From a virus, in the IMG/VR virus record IMGVR_UViG_3300023179_003795, positions 64,001-98,485 of that record: a DNA stretch of 34,485 nt; one strand, 5' to 3'. The position numbers were made by a program, and so were the translations under genes. The stretch's first letter is position 1. Each line of letters begins with the position of its first letter. Positions 25,704-32,643 of this stretch are shown piece after piece. Under the pieces are notes generated by a model. That model did not search any database. It saw only the letters and a list, made by a program, of their open reading frames with translations, and was not told where the DNA came from.

Positions 25704-25770
25704 TCCCCCAATTATTTTTTATTAAAAACCTAACAAAATCAATATTAGGGAGTTATATATAATTGGGGGA
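25704..25770 (-). terminator. intrinsic terminator with large, nested loop
   Basis: Downstream of the helicase gene, TCCCCCAATTAT (25704-25715) pairs perfectly with ATAATTGGGGGA (25759-25770). On the - strand the hairpin is followed by TTTTTTATTTTA, a good U-tract. The 43-base loop holds a smaller hairpin (CCTAA 25729-25733 with TTAGG 25745-25749). It separates helicase from reductase transcription. Confidence 0.7.
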
Positions 25771-25784
25771 AAATGTTTTTTTCC

Positions 25785-27173
25785 TTAGAACGTTTCTTCG
25801 TCATCTGTAACTTTTTCTTTCTGTTTTTTTTGTAGAATGTCGTTAATTCTATTTCTTTTCTTTTCTTCTTTTTTGTTTTCGACACCTAAAAAAGTAAGTT
25901 CTTCTGTATTATTATCGGTATCAATTTGAACTGATCCGTTATCAAATAAAACATTTTCAAATACAACACCAGCAGATCCAAATCTATTCTTTAAAATTGA
26001 TAAATTAGCCCTACCACTTTCTTGTTGTTCCATTGTTCTACCAATAGAATATAAGAAATGAGCGAATTGTGATTTCTTAATTGAGCCACCACCCATATCA
26101 GATGTAACAATTTCTTGTCCGATTGATTGTCTACCACCTTGAGTGAATAAGTGAATAGGTATTTTAAATTCTTCTGCGAGTGTTTCAAATTGTCTTACCA
26201 ATACACCTTCAGCTGTCCAACTTTCTTCCGATAATTGAATGCAATCTAAGTAATCAATAACAATCATATCAGGTATAATATTGTTTTGTCTTTGTTTTTT
26301 AACCCAATTACGGATTTTTTCAAAGGTTGTTCCGTATGAAGGAAACTTCTTTAATACAAGTTTACCTTTACCTTTAATACCCTCAATTATTTCAATAACC
26401 GCTGATTTATTTTCTTTTAAATCATTGATTGGAATACCTGTCCAACAAGCGTAATGTTTACGTTTAATATCCCTAACCTTATCCTCAAAGAAAATATGTA
26501 ATACTGTTTTACCTAAATTATAGTTTGTATTTGCTATCTTAGTAGCACAAGTGGATTTACCTGTTCCTAATGGTGCGATACCTAAACTAACTTCACCCGA
26601 ACCTAATCCACCACCAGTGGATCTATCAAAACCACCTATACCAAATGGTAATGGTTTTCTTTCATCATTATCTAATACATTCTCAATATTATCCAAAGCA
26701 TCTTCACCATTATCTTTATCCTCTGATATGTTAATAGCTTTTTTAATAATATCTTCACACTTATCATACGATTCAAAATCACCCTTTTCAAGTATCTTTT
26801 GAACCTTCTGAATAGCTTTCTTTAATTCTTGTTGTTTACAAAAATTGATTACTTTATGTTGAATAAAACTACTATCAGCCAATTCAACATTTTTAACACC
26901 CTCAAGTTCATCAACAAGAACTCTTCTAGTTACTTCTGATGATGCCTCCGAATTGATGATGTTTTCAATAGCATCCACCGTAGGGATAGCGTCATACTTA
27001 ACATAATACTCCTTAACATATTGAGTGATAACCCTAAAATATTGATTATCAAAATATTTTGGATCGATTATATTAATGTAGTTTTCACCAAAAGTTCTAT
27101 CAGTAAATATCTGAGCCAGAACTTTAGATTGGAAGCTATCACCTAAATACCCAAAATTTTCTTTATCACCCAT
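25785..27173 (-). CDS. replicative DNA helicase, DnaB / T4 gp41-like
   Basis: A 462-residue RecA-fold hexameric helicase that would unwind DNA 5'-3' at the phage fork. It has a helical N-terminal domain (~1-150), then the DnaB-C core: LPFGIGGFDRSTGGGLGSGE (~175-194), Walker A APLGTGKST (200-208), Glu230 in HIFFEDK, Walker B MIVIDYLD (303-310), Gln345 in LFTQGGRQS, and the arginine-finger region KNRFGSAG (~395-402). The C-terminus is a lysine/glutamate-rich tail. No primase is seen in the window. It follows the 161-residue conserved protein by one base and ends before a strong terminator. Confidence 0.9.
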   Translation of the reverse strand: MGDKENFGYLGDSFQSKVLAQIFTDRTFGENYINIIDPKYFDNQYFRVITQYVKEYYVKYDAIPTVDAIENIINSEASSEVTRRVLVDELEGVKNVELADSSFIQHKVINFCKQQELKKAIQKVQKILEKGDFESYDKCEDIIKKAINISEDKDNGEDALDNIENVLDNDERKPLPFGIGGFDRSTGGGLGSGEVSLGIAPLGTGKSTCATKIANTNYNLGKTVLHIFFEDKVRDIKRKHYACWTGIPINDLKENKSAVIEIIEGIKGKGKLVLKKFPSYGTTFEKIRNWVKKQRQNNIIPDMIVIDYLDCIQLSEESWTAEGVLVRQFETLAEEFKIPIHLFTQGGRQSIGQEIVTSDMGGGSIKKSQFAHFLYSIGRTMEQQESGRANLSILKNRFGSAGVVFENVLFDNGSVQIDTDNNTEELTFLGVENKKEEKKRNRINDILQKKQKEKVTDDEETF

Positions 27174-27174
27174 A

Positions 27175-27660
27175 TTATTCTTCCTCTTCTGTATATTGTA
27201 AAGCGTTTTGTAGCCTTGAAATTATTGTGGAAATAGAATCTTTAATATCTACAATGTATCTAATTCTTTGTCCACTTTCAAAGAAAATAGGGATACATAA
27301 TCCATAACCAGAAAATATAGTTTCTGATACAGGTCTACCATCTACCTTTACAGTTAATGTAAAGTTGTCTTTAATGTCATTAAGATTATACTTTGGTATA
27401 TCCTTAATTACGATTTCACCATCATCGTCATAATAAAACCCATATGGGTCATAATTATTCCAAAGGTGATCAATACTCTTCTTCATAATACCTTTTTTAA
27501 TGATACCTACCACTTCATTAGTCGTATCTCTCATATACAAACTTCTTGTGGCTTTTTCATTAAACTTTCTTACGTTAAAGAATCTTTGAACAATAATGTC
27601 TTTGTTCAATTTTAACACGAACTCAAATCGTGTCTTGAATTTTTCGTTTCCGATACTCAT
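27175..27660 (-). CDS. conserved phage hypothetical protein upstream of helicase
   Basis: A 161-residue protein beginning MSIGNEKFKTRFEFVLKLNK followed by DIIVQRFFNVRKFN. This opening recalls a conserved hypothetical found in phages of Bacteroidota, but I know of no function. The protein is mixed alpha/beta with an acidic tail (QYTEEEE), without catalytic motifs. One base separates it from the helicase gene, so a replication accessory role (loader, single-strand binding or fork partner) is plausible but unproven. TATAAATA lies exactly 4 bases before its ATG (27665-27672 on the complement). Confidence 0.65.
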   Translation of the reverse strand: MSIGNEKFKTRFEFVLKLNKDIIVQRFFNVRKFNEKATRSLYMRDTTNEVVGIIKKGIMKKSIDHLWNNYDPYGFYYDDDGEIVIKDIPKYNLNDIKDNFTLTVKVDGRPVSETIFSGYGLCIPIFFESGQRIRYIVDIKDSISTIISRLQNALQYTEEEE

Positions 27661-27691
27661 TTTTTATTTATATTTAATTGTTAAACTTGTT

Positions 27692-28114
27692 TTACTTTCC
27701 ACTCGAGCCAAATGCTCCATTACCTCTATGAGTTTCACTTAACTCACTCACCTCTTCTAATTCAATAGTTGGGTAAGGTATAACTAATAATTGTCCAATC
27801 TTATCACCAACATCATACACTTCACCATTATCCCAATCCAATTTCTTAAATCTAAACTTGATTTCACCCCTATAACCTGAATCTACAACCCCAACGTGAT
27901 TCGCTAATATTTGTTTTGTTTTACTAATTGATGATCTCGGAAATACTAATCCAACATAACCTTCAGGTATCTCAACAGCAATGTCTGTACCATATTCATA
28001 AAACACTTCACTCTTGACTAATGATGTCGCCACCATATCCATACCAGCATCACCAGGTTTCGCATACTTCGGTGTTACCGCCTTTTCACTTAATTTTTTA
28101 AATCTTACTCTCAT
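27692..28114 (-). CDS. dut: dUTPase
   Basis: A 140-residue trimeric-type dUTP diphosphatase, converting dUTP to dUMP and keeping uracil out of phage DNA. All five motifs are present: PGDAGMDM (20-27), PRSSIS (59-64), GVVDSGYRGEI (75-85), GDKIGQLLVIP (103-113), and the glycine-rich RGNGAFGSSG (130-139) that closes over the substrate. Normal length for the family. It overlaps the exonuclease gene by 4 bases (ATGA), so the two are coupled in the DNA metabolism block. Confidence 0.95.
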   Translation of the reverse strand: MRVRFKKLSEKAVTPKYAKPGDAGMDMVATSLVKSEVFYEYGTDIAVEIPEGYVGLVFPRSSISKTKQILANHVGVVDSGYRGEIKFRFKKLDWDNGEVYDVGDKIGQLLVIPYPTIELEEVSELSETHRGNGAFGSSGK

Positions 28115-29127
28115 AATATTGCTTTTTTATATAATTTTTTTTCTTTTTCCATGATTATGTAAAATGGTTTAAAAAAATCAATGAATCCCAAATCTGATTT
28201 TGGCATATATGAATAGATACCATCATTTATCATCTGTTTCATTAATACTTTATAATCCCTACCATCAGGATTTAAAACACCATTTATTAATTCATCATCA
28301 ATCCGTTCTTTTACGTTATCAGTTAGCAAAGGTTGGCTTAAATCAATAATCTTTTGATTTGTTATATATAGGTTTTCACCCATCACACCGTGTTTTGATT
28401 TTCCGTTAATGAGATTTCTTAATACTGAAGCATCTCTACCTCTCGATTCAGGTAATAATTGTTTTGCTTTTTCAAATACCCATTCTAATGTTTTTTCTTC
28501 TTTTACTAACTCTGGAAATAACTTAAATAATGTTGCTTCACCCATACCATAAACACCTGCTATGTTATCCGAATTACAACCTGTTAAAACTTTTACTAAA
28601 CATATATTTTTATAATGATAATCTAAATACTTACTCCAATTTTTTTTATTTATGAAATCTCTTTTATCCGCTAAATAAACTTCAGTATTCTCACTAATTG
28701 TTTGTAATATATCCCTATCACCGGTATAAACATATTTATGTTCATTTGGAGTATTTAAACAATAATAAGCAATGGTATCATCAGCCTCAGACCCTTCATC
28801 TTCAAATTGTCTTAAATATAATTCTTCACAATAATATTGGGATTTAATTTTTTGAATGTTAAATTGATAGTCTTTATCAATTTTATTGTTTATCTCTTCT
28901 CGTTGTATTTTGTATTCAGGGTAAAATGTTCTTCTATAATCTTTGGAGTTGGATCCGTCCCAGAAAACTAGCACTTTATCAGGGTATATCTTATTTATCA
29001 TCATCTTTATTGTGATGATAAACTGATATAACCCACCTATCTTATCTTCATTAAAGATAATATTTTTAGCCCCTTTAGTTCCCCTTTTTAATAGATAATT
29101 ACCATCTACCACTAATGTTTTTGTCAT
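28111..29127 (-). CDS. 5'-3' exonuclease / flap nuclease (T4 RNase H-like)
   Basis: A 338-residue FEN/PIN-superfamily nuclease, likely removing RNA primers or flaps on the lagging strand. Metal-binding acids are visible: Asp8 in LVVDGNYLL, Asp57 in VFWDGSNSKDYRR, Glu114/Asp116/Asp117 in EGSEADDTIAYY, Asp137/Asp139 in YTGDRDILQ, and Asp187 in LTGCNSDNIAG followed by the helix-hairpin-helix-like VYGMGEATLFKLFPEL. The length and order match T4 rnh (305 aa) and DNA polymerase I 5' nuclease domains. It starts after a 31-base gap and leads the operon exonuclease-dUTPase-helicase partner-helicase. Confidence 0.88.
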   Translation of the reverse strand: MTKTLVVDGNYLLKRGTKGAKNIIFNEDKIGGLYQFIITIKMMINKIYPDKVLVFWDGSNSKDYRRTFYPEYKIQREEINNKIDKDYQFNIQKIKSQYYCEELYLRQFEDEGSEADDTIAYYCLNTPNEHKYVYTGDRDILQTISENTEVYLADKRDFINKKNWSKYLDYHYKNICLVKVLTGCNSDNIAGVYGMGEATLFKLFPELVKEEKTLEWVFEKAKQLLPESRGRDASVLRNLINGKSKHGVMGENLYITNQKIIDLSQPLLTDNVKERIDDELINGVLNPDGRDYKVLMKQMINDGIYSYMPKSDLGFIDFFKPFYIIMEKEKKLYKKAIL

Positions 29128-29158
29128 TACTTAATAGTAGTAAAAAATGTCTATAAAA

Positions 29159-29437
29159 TCAAACAATTCTTAAAATACCTTCACCATCTCTCCACACACT
29201 ACCCTCTGTTAATCCTATTGGACTGATAGGTAAATTATTAAACACAATACCACCATTTGTAATTGTATTAGTGTTAATATTATCATAATTTATTTGATTA
29301 TAAATCCTACCATTATTCCCACCATTAACTATATAATTATCAATAGTTAGGTTGGTATTATAGTGTAAATCAATTACACCCGTATTTATATCAATTAAAG
29401 GTTTTTTCCCACCTATTAAATTTTTTAAACTTCTCAT
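29159..29437 (-). CDS. small virion protein with fibre-tip-like C-terminus
   Basis: A 92-residue Asn/Gly/Ile-rich protein. The end, NNLPISPIGLTEGSVWRDGE plus GILRIV, matches the 'LPTSP.GLP.GS.W.D...L.IV' tail found at the ends of many phage head-fibre, tail-fibre and capsid-decoration proteins. The N-terminus MRSLKNLIGGKKP is a basic leader resembling the MRTI-x-QY leaders of the two upstream mini-genes. It shares a 4-base ATGA overlap with the capsid-segment gene before it. A small surface protein of the head or tail is likely; exact location unknown. Confidence 0.55.
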   Translation of the reverse strand: MRSLKNLIGGKKPLIDINTGVIDLHYNTNLTIDNYIVNGGNNGRIYNQINYDNINTNTITNGGIVFNNLPISPIGLTEGSVWRDGEGILRIV

Positions 29438-29673
29438 ACAAATACCCTTCCATTTACATTTGGCATTTGGACAACACCATAATTATTAGGATTTACCTGA
29501 ACGGATGAGTATCTACTACTAATACTCATCACCGGTTCTAATTGAGTCGGTATATATGGAGCAAATACTAAACCAGTATTTAATACGCCAGCATTTCTTA
29601 ATACAGGTTCCCACTCATTGTTTAACACATTTCTTAACTTTCGTTGTGTATTATATTGTTTTATTGTTCTCAT
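29434..29673 (-). CDS. mini-gene resembling the C-terminus of T4-type major capsid protein
   Basis: A 79-residue protein. After a basic leader (MRTIKQYNTQRKLRN), residues ~33-68 (NTGLVFAPYIPTQLEPVMS, then ISSRYSSVQVNP) resemble the C-terminal part of T4 gp23-family capsid proteins ('DAG.YYAPYV...PVMGFKTRYG...NP'). It is far too short to be a capsid protein (gp23 is about 521 aa). Its leader is close to that of the gene at 30929-31174, which resembles a different capsid segment, so the two look like a duplicated, leader-bearing family. The right end of a TnpB element lies 5 bases upstream of its ATG. Could be a virion accessory protein, an interfering fragment, or a decaying remnant. Confidence 0.5.
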   Translation of the reverse strand: MRTIKQYNTQRKLRNVLNNEWEPVLRNAGVLNTGLVFAPYIPTQLEPVMSISSRYSSVQVNPNNYGVVQMPNVNGRVFV

Positions 29674-29800
29674 TACTATGAACTACCCAACCACTAAAGA
29701 TGGTTTAGGCTTCCTACTTCTATGAGGGTCTAATGACTTACTCTCCGTAGGCATTACTTCAGGTTGATCCAACCTTAGTGCGTTTAACGCAAATCTTTTT
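29663..29800 (-). ncRNA. candidate omega-RNA of the TnpB element
   Basis: In IS605-type elements the guide RNA of TnpB overlaps the 3' end of tnpB, runs through the right-end hairpin and ends in a guide copied from the flanking DNA. The expected hairpin is present here (29684-29709), and the element end TTCA falls at 29679. The guide would begin TAGTAATGAGAACAAT on the - strand. The 5' boundary is a guess. Confidence 0.35.
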
Positions 29801-30884
29801 ATATTATTAGCCGCCAATACATCTCTTTCATGTGTTGTCCCACAACTATTACAAGTCCATCCCCTATCTTTTAATGTGAGGTCATTATTTATTACACCAC
29901 ATGAACACATCTTAGAACTAGACTCAAATCTACCTATTTTTAATATATTCACCCCATTCCATTCGGACTTATATTGTAATATATTTAAAAACATCCCCCA
30001 AGATACATCATTTATTGATCTGGCTAATTTATGGTTTTTAACCATTCCTTTTATATTTAAATCTTCTATACAAATAGTTTGGTTTTCACTAACTAGTTTA
30101 GAAGATATTTTATGAATATTATCTATTCTCTGATTGCTTATTTTTTCATGTATTTTAGCAACCTTTATTCTTTGTTTATTTCTATTATTAGAACCTTTTA
30201 CTTTCCTACTTAATTTTCTTTGCTCTCTTTTTAATTTCTTTAATGATTTATTTAAGAACTTATGATTTTCATATTTAACACCATTAGAAGTAATAATAAA
30301 ATCCTTTATACCTAAATCAATACCTATTGTTGTTTCTTCAGTTATACTATTTTTAGGTTTATTATTTTCATTTGTTTCACATAATATACTCACAAAGTAT
30401 TTACCGGTGGGTGTTTTACTTATTGTCGCTTGTCTTATTTCACCATTATGAGGTCTATCTATTTTAATGTTAATACCTTCTTTAAACTTAGGTATTATTA
30501 ATTTATTATCTTTTAATATAATAGATTGTGGTATCTCAAAACTATGATAATTATCACGCTTTGATTTAAACTTTGGAAAACTATTTTGTTTTCTGAAAAA
30601 ATTAGTAAAAGCAATATCTAAATGTCTATTAGATGCTTGTAATGCTTGTGAATTAACTTCTTTTAACCATGAATATTCTTCTTGTTTTTTTAATTCAGTT
30701 AATTGTTTATCTAAGTCAAATTTAGTTAATCTTTGTTTTTCATTCTGATACGCTTTAATTTTCTTACCCAAAGCCCAATTATAGATAAATCTAACAGATC
30801 CAAAGTGTTTATTTAACAATTCGGATTGGTTAATATTAGGGTATAATCTATATTTATATGATTTTAACATTCTATATATAAATA
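29679..30884 (-). mobile_element. IS605-family, TnpB-only (IS1341-type) element
   Basis: The tnpB gene is present without a tnpA. Its 3' end carries the usual right-end architecture: an imperfect hairpin CCTAAACCA / TGGTTGGG immediately followed by TAGTTCA, with the tnpB stop codon inside it. The right boundary is placed at 29679 by the terminal TTCA. The left end is not certain; about 60 AT-rich bases separate tnpB from the next gene and no clear left hairpin is visible, so the coordinate given is a minimum. The element lies between the two capsid-segment mini-genes. Confidence 0.6.
29683..30870 (-). CDS. tnpB: TnpB RNA-guided nuclease (IS605 OrfB)
   Basis: A 395-residue, apparently intact TnpB, the RNA-guided DNA nuclease ancestral to Cas12. 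It has the N-terminal helix-turn-helix MLKSYKYRLYPNINQSELLN with FIYNWAL, then the RuvC core with Asp185 in GIDLGIKDF, Glu269 in CIEDLNIKGM and Asp350 in HERDVLAANNI, and a zinc ribbon with Cys322, Cys324, Cys340, Cys343. All catalytic residues are present, so activity is likely. Without tnpA it cannot move by itself but can cut DNA lacking the element and promote its own copying by recombination. TATTTATA lies 6 bases before its ATG. The stop codon is TAG within the right-end hairpin. Confidence 0.92.
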   Translation of the reverse strand: MLKSYKYRLYPNINQSELLNKHFGSVRFIYNWALGKKIKAYQNEKQRLTKFDLDKQLTELKKQEEYSWLKEVNSQALQASNRHLDIAFTNFFRKQNSFPKFKSKRDNYHSFEIPQSIILKDNKLIIPKFKEGINIKIDRPHNGEIRQATISKTPTGKYFVSILCETNENNKPKNSITEETTIGIDLGIKDFIITSNGVKYENHKFLNKSLKKLKREQRKLSRKVKGSNNRNKQRIKVAKIHEKISNQRIDNIHKISSKLVSENQTICIEDLNIKGMVKNHKLARSINDVSWGMFLNILQYKSEWNGVNILKIGRFESSSKMCSCGVINNDLTLKDRGWTCNSCGTTHERDVLAANNIKRFALNALRLDQPEVMPTESKSLDPHRSRKPKPSLVVG

Positions 30885-30928
30885 GTTAAAAATTATAAAA
30901 AGTACTTGTTTTAATTAAAAAAAATTCA

Positions 30929-31174
30929 TTAATGTAAATCATTATTTAATAGGTTTCTAATAATATTATTATCAATATTTCCACTTAATTCTTCACTTAA
31001 CAACCTTGTTAATTCAGCCTCAGCATCTATATTATGAAACGCAGAAATATCTTGAACCATTTCAGGTGTCCAAATCACTCTAATTGATCGAGCACCAACA
31101 TTAACATTAACAGTTCTTAAATTTAATTTAACTTTCCGTTTGTTTTCAATAATGTATTGATTTATAGTTCTCAT
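30929..31174 (-). CDS. mini-gene resembling the middle of T4-type major capsid protein
   Basis: An 81-residue protein. Residues ~28-76 (ARSIRVIWTPEMVQDISAFH, then NIDAEAELTRLLSEELSGNI) align closely with T4 gp23 around 'AKSRQLKAAYSIELAQDLRA' and 'DADAELSGILATEI'; the positions A-x-S, E-x-x-QD-x-x-A-x-H-x-x-DA-x-AEL and the following helix all agree. The leader MRTINQYIIENKRK is like that of the gene at 29434-29673. It starts within the glycosyltransferase stop (ATGA overlap), so it is co-translated with that gene. A whole capsid protein is not encoded here; the role is unknown. Confidence 0.55.
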   Translation of the reverse strand: MRTINQYIIENKRKVKLNLRTVNVNVGARSIRVIWTPEMVQDISAFHNIDAEAELTRLLSEELSGNIDNNIIRNLLNNDLH

Positions 31175-32373
31175 TTCAATACCGATCTATAAAATTCCAT
31201 CCTATTTTTTGATACAAAATCTAAGTTATATTTTTCTTTTACAGTTTCATATAACGCTTCACCCATATCTTTTATTTGTTCTGGGTTATTAATTAATTTC
31301 TTAATTGTTTTATGCCAATCTTTATGACTTCTTTTTTGTTCAATTAAAAACCCATTCTTACCATCAATAATATCTTCTGAATATGGTTCAATATGTGACG
31401 CAATTAACGCTTTTTTATGGAAACCCGCTTCCATTACTTTCAAGGATGATTTAACCCTATTAAACTCAGTTTCCACTAATGGTGCTAACGATATATCAAA
31501 GTAGTTATAGTTTGTAGCATATTTGTTAATTGGTAATGTCCATCTTCTTCTATATGGTTCATTCTTATCATCAAAATTACCTTGAGTAAATCTTTCTAAG
31601 TAATTCTTATATTGTGGTGAAATTATATTATAATTATCCGTTACAATCTTTTCATAATCATACCATACAGTTTCGTGTGGTTTAATTGGTTCTTGCATTT
31701 GCTCACCTGTTTGAGCATTTATGGTTGTTTTTGTCCCCCTTAAATCAAAACCACATAACACAAATTGTATTTTACTTATTACATTATTATCACCTGATAA
31801 AACATTTGTTACACCGTGTAATAATTGTAAATCTTTTAAATGTGATGAACCACCTAAATAACCTACACCAATTTTATCGTTTTCTTCTCTATTTGGAATA
31901 AATTGTCTATCTCTTGGATTAATAGCGTTAGGGAATATTACCACATTCTTATTATATTGTCTTATCTTAGAAGCAAAATATTCATTTGTTGTTGTAACAT
32001 AATCAAAAATCTTTAAGTTCTCAACTATTTTTTTATCTATTTGTTGAAATTTTACTATTTGATATAATCCGTGTGATGGATCAACCAACCAATGATCATC
32101 AATATCACCAATAATTATTTGATTTGGATTTTGTTGTTTTAATCTTTTATATATTTCAGGAGTAGCCCCAATATCAGGTGTTAAACTTCTATGACAGAAT
32201 ATAATATTATAATCTTTATACTTTGTAATATCTGTAAAGTCAGATATATCAATAATATCTATATGGATATCATTCTGAAACATTTCTTGTAGATGGACAT
32301 GAGGCCATCTCATTCTGTAAGCACCTACACCTGCCCCATCAATTGTTGTAACCAACATTTTAATTTTACTCAT
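31171..32373 (-). CDS. GT-B fold glycosyltransferase (GT4-like)
   Basis: A 400-residue glycosyltransferase. The N-terminal Rossmann half begins KIKMLVTTIDGAGVGAYRM, continues with IIFCHRSLTPDIG and IIIGDIDDHW, and ends at VIFPNAINPRD (linker). The C-terminal half has KIGVGYLGGSSHLKD, FDISLAPLVETEFNRVKSSL and KVMEAGFHKKALIAS, which carry the E-x7-E-like region of GT4 enzymes, then GKNGFLIE. It probably transfers a sugar to phage DNA, a virion protein or a host surface component. The first 16 codons are repeated, with synonymous differences and an abandoned stump, at 33323-33412 beyond the homing cassette. The upstream octamer TATATATG is 4 bases before the ATG. Confidence 0.82.
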   Translation of the reverse strand: MSKIKMLVTTIDGAGVGAYRMRWPHVHLQEMFQNDIHIDIIDISDFTDITKYKDYNIIFCHRSLTPDIGATPEIYKRLKQQNPNQIIIGDIDDHWLVDPSHGLYQIVKFQQIDKKIVENLKIFDYVTTTNEYFASKIRQYNKNVVIFPNAINPRDRQFIPNREENDKIGVGYLGGSSHLKDLQLLHGVTNVLSGDNNVISKIQFVLCGFDLRGTKTTINAQTGEQMQEPIKPHETVWYDYEKIVTDNYNIISPQYKNYLERFTQGNFDDKNEPYRRRWTLPINKYATNYNYFDISLAPLVETEFNRVKSSLKVMEAGFHKKALIASHIEPYSEDIIDGKNGFLIEQKRSHKDWHKTIKKLINNPEQIKDMGEALYETVKEKYNLDFVSKNRMEFYRSVLK

Positions 32374-32457
32374 ACCACATATATAATTAAGACACCAGTA
32401 AAAATAAATATTTATAAAAAAATACTATAAAAATCTTGTTTTTTTATTTTTTTTACG

Positions 32458-32465
32458 TATTTATA
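32458..32465 (+). promoter_or_regulatory. TA-rich octamer 4 bases before a start codon
   Basis: TATTTATA-TAAT-ATG ahead of the ribbon-helix-helix gene, the same octamer and spacing as at 6952-6959 and 10646-10653, here on the + strand. A TTG about 20 bases upstream (32437-32439) could be a -33 element, which would favour a promoter reading. Confidence 0.35.
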
Positions 32466-32469
32466 TAAT

Positions 32470-32643
32470 ATGAGAAATAAAATAGAAGATGAAAAAAAGA
32501 AAGTTAAGGTGAGTATAACTTTAAACCCTGAATTAGATAAGATTATGGGTGAATTACATAAGAATAAATCTAAGTATATCGAACATTTAATTTATAGGGA
32601 TTTATTAAAAAACAATAAAATAAATGAAGATTTCATAATATAA
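32470..32643 (+). CDS. ribbon-helix-helix DNA-binding protein (57 aa)
   Basis: ATG at 32470 opens 57 codons. After a lysine-rich arm (MRNKIEDEKKK), VKVSITLNPELDKIMGEL is the classic RHH strand and first helix, and KNKSKYIEHLIYRDLLKNNK is the turn (KSKYIE) and second helix. Dimers of such proteins bind operators in the DNA major groove through the beta strand. Its TAA overlaps the start of the homing endonuclease gene by one base (TAATG), so the two are co-translated. It likely represses the cassette's own promoter or sets the timing of the endonuclease, by analogy with other RHH-controlled pairs. Confidence 0.75.
   Translation: MRNKIEDEKKKVKVSITLNPELDKIMGELHKNKSKYIEHLIYRDLLKNNKINEDFII

Noticed and set aside
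26551-26802. 83-codon + strand frame rich in Pro and Ser
   Set aside because: Complement of the helicase Walker A region; a shadow of a well-supported gene.
29434-31174. A single capsid gene interrupted by the TnpB element
   Set aside because: Each flanking gene has its own start and a similar leader, and the two segments do not join in frame into one protein.
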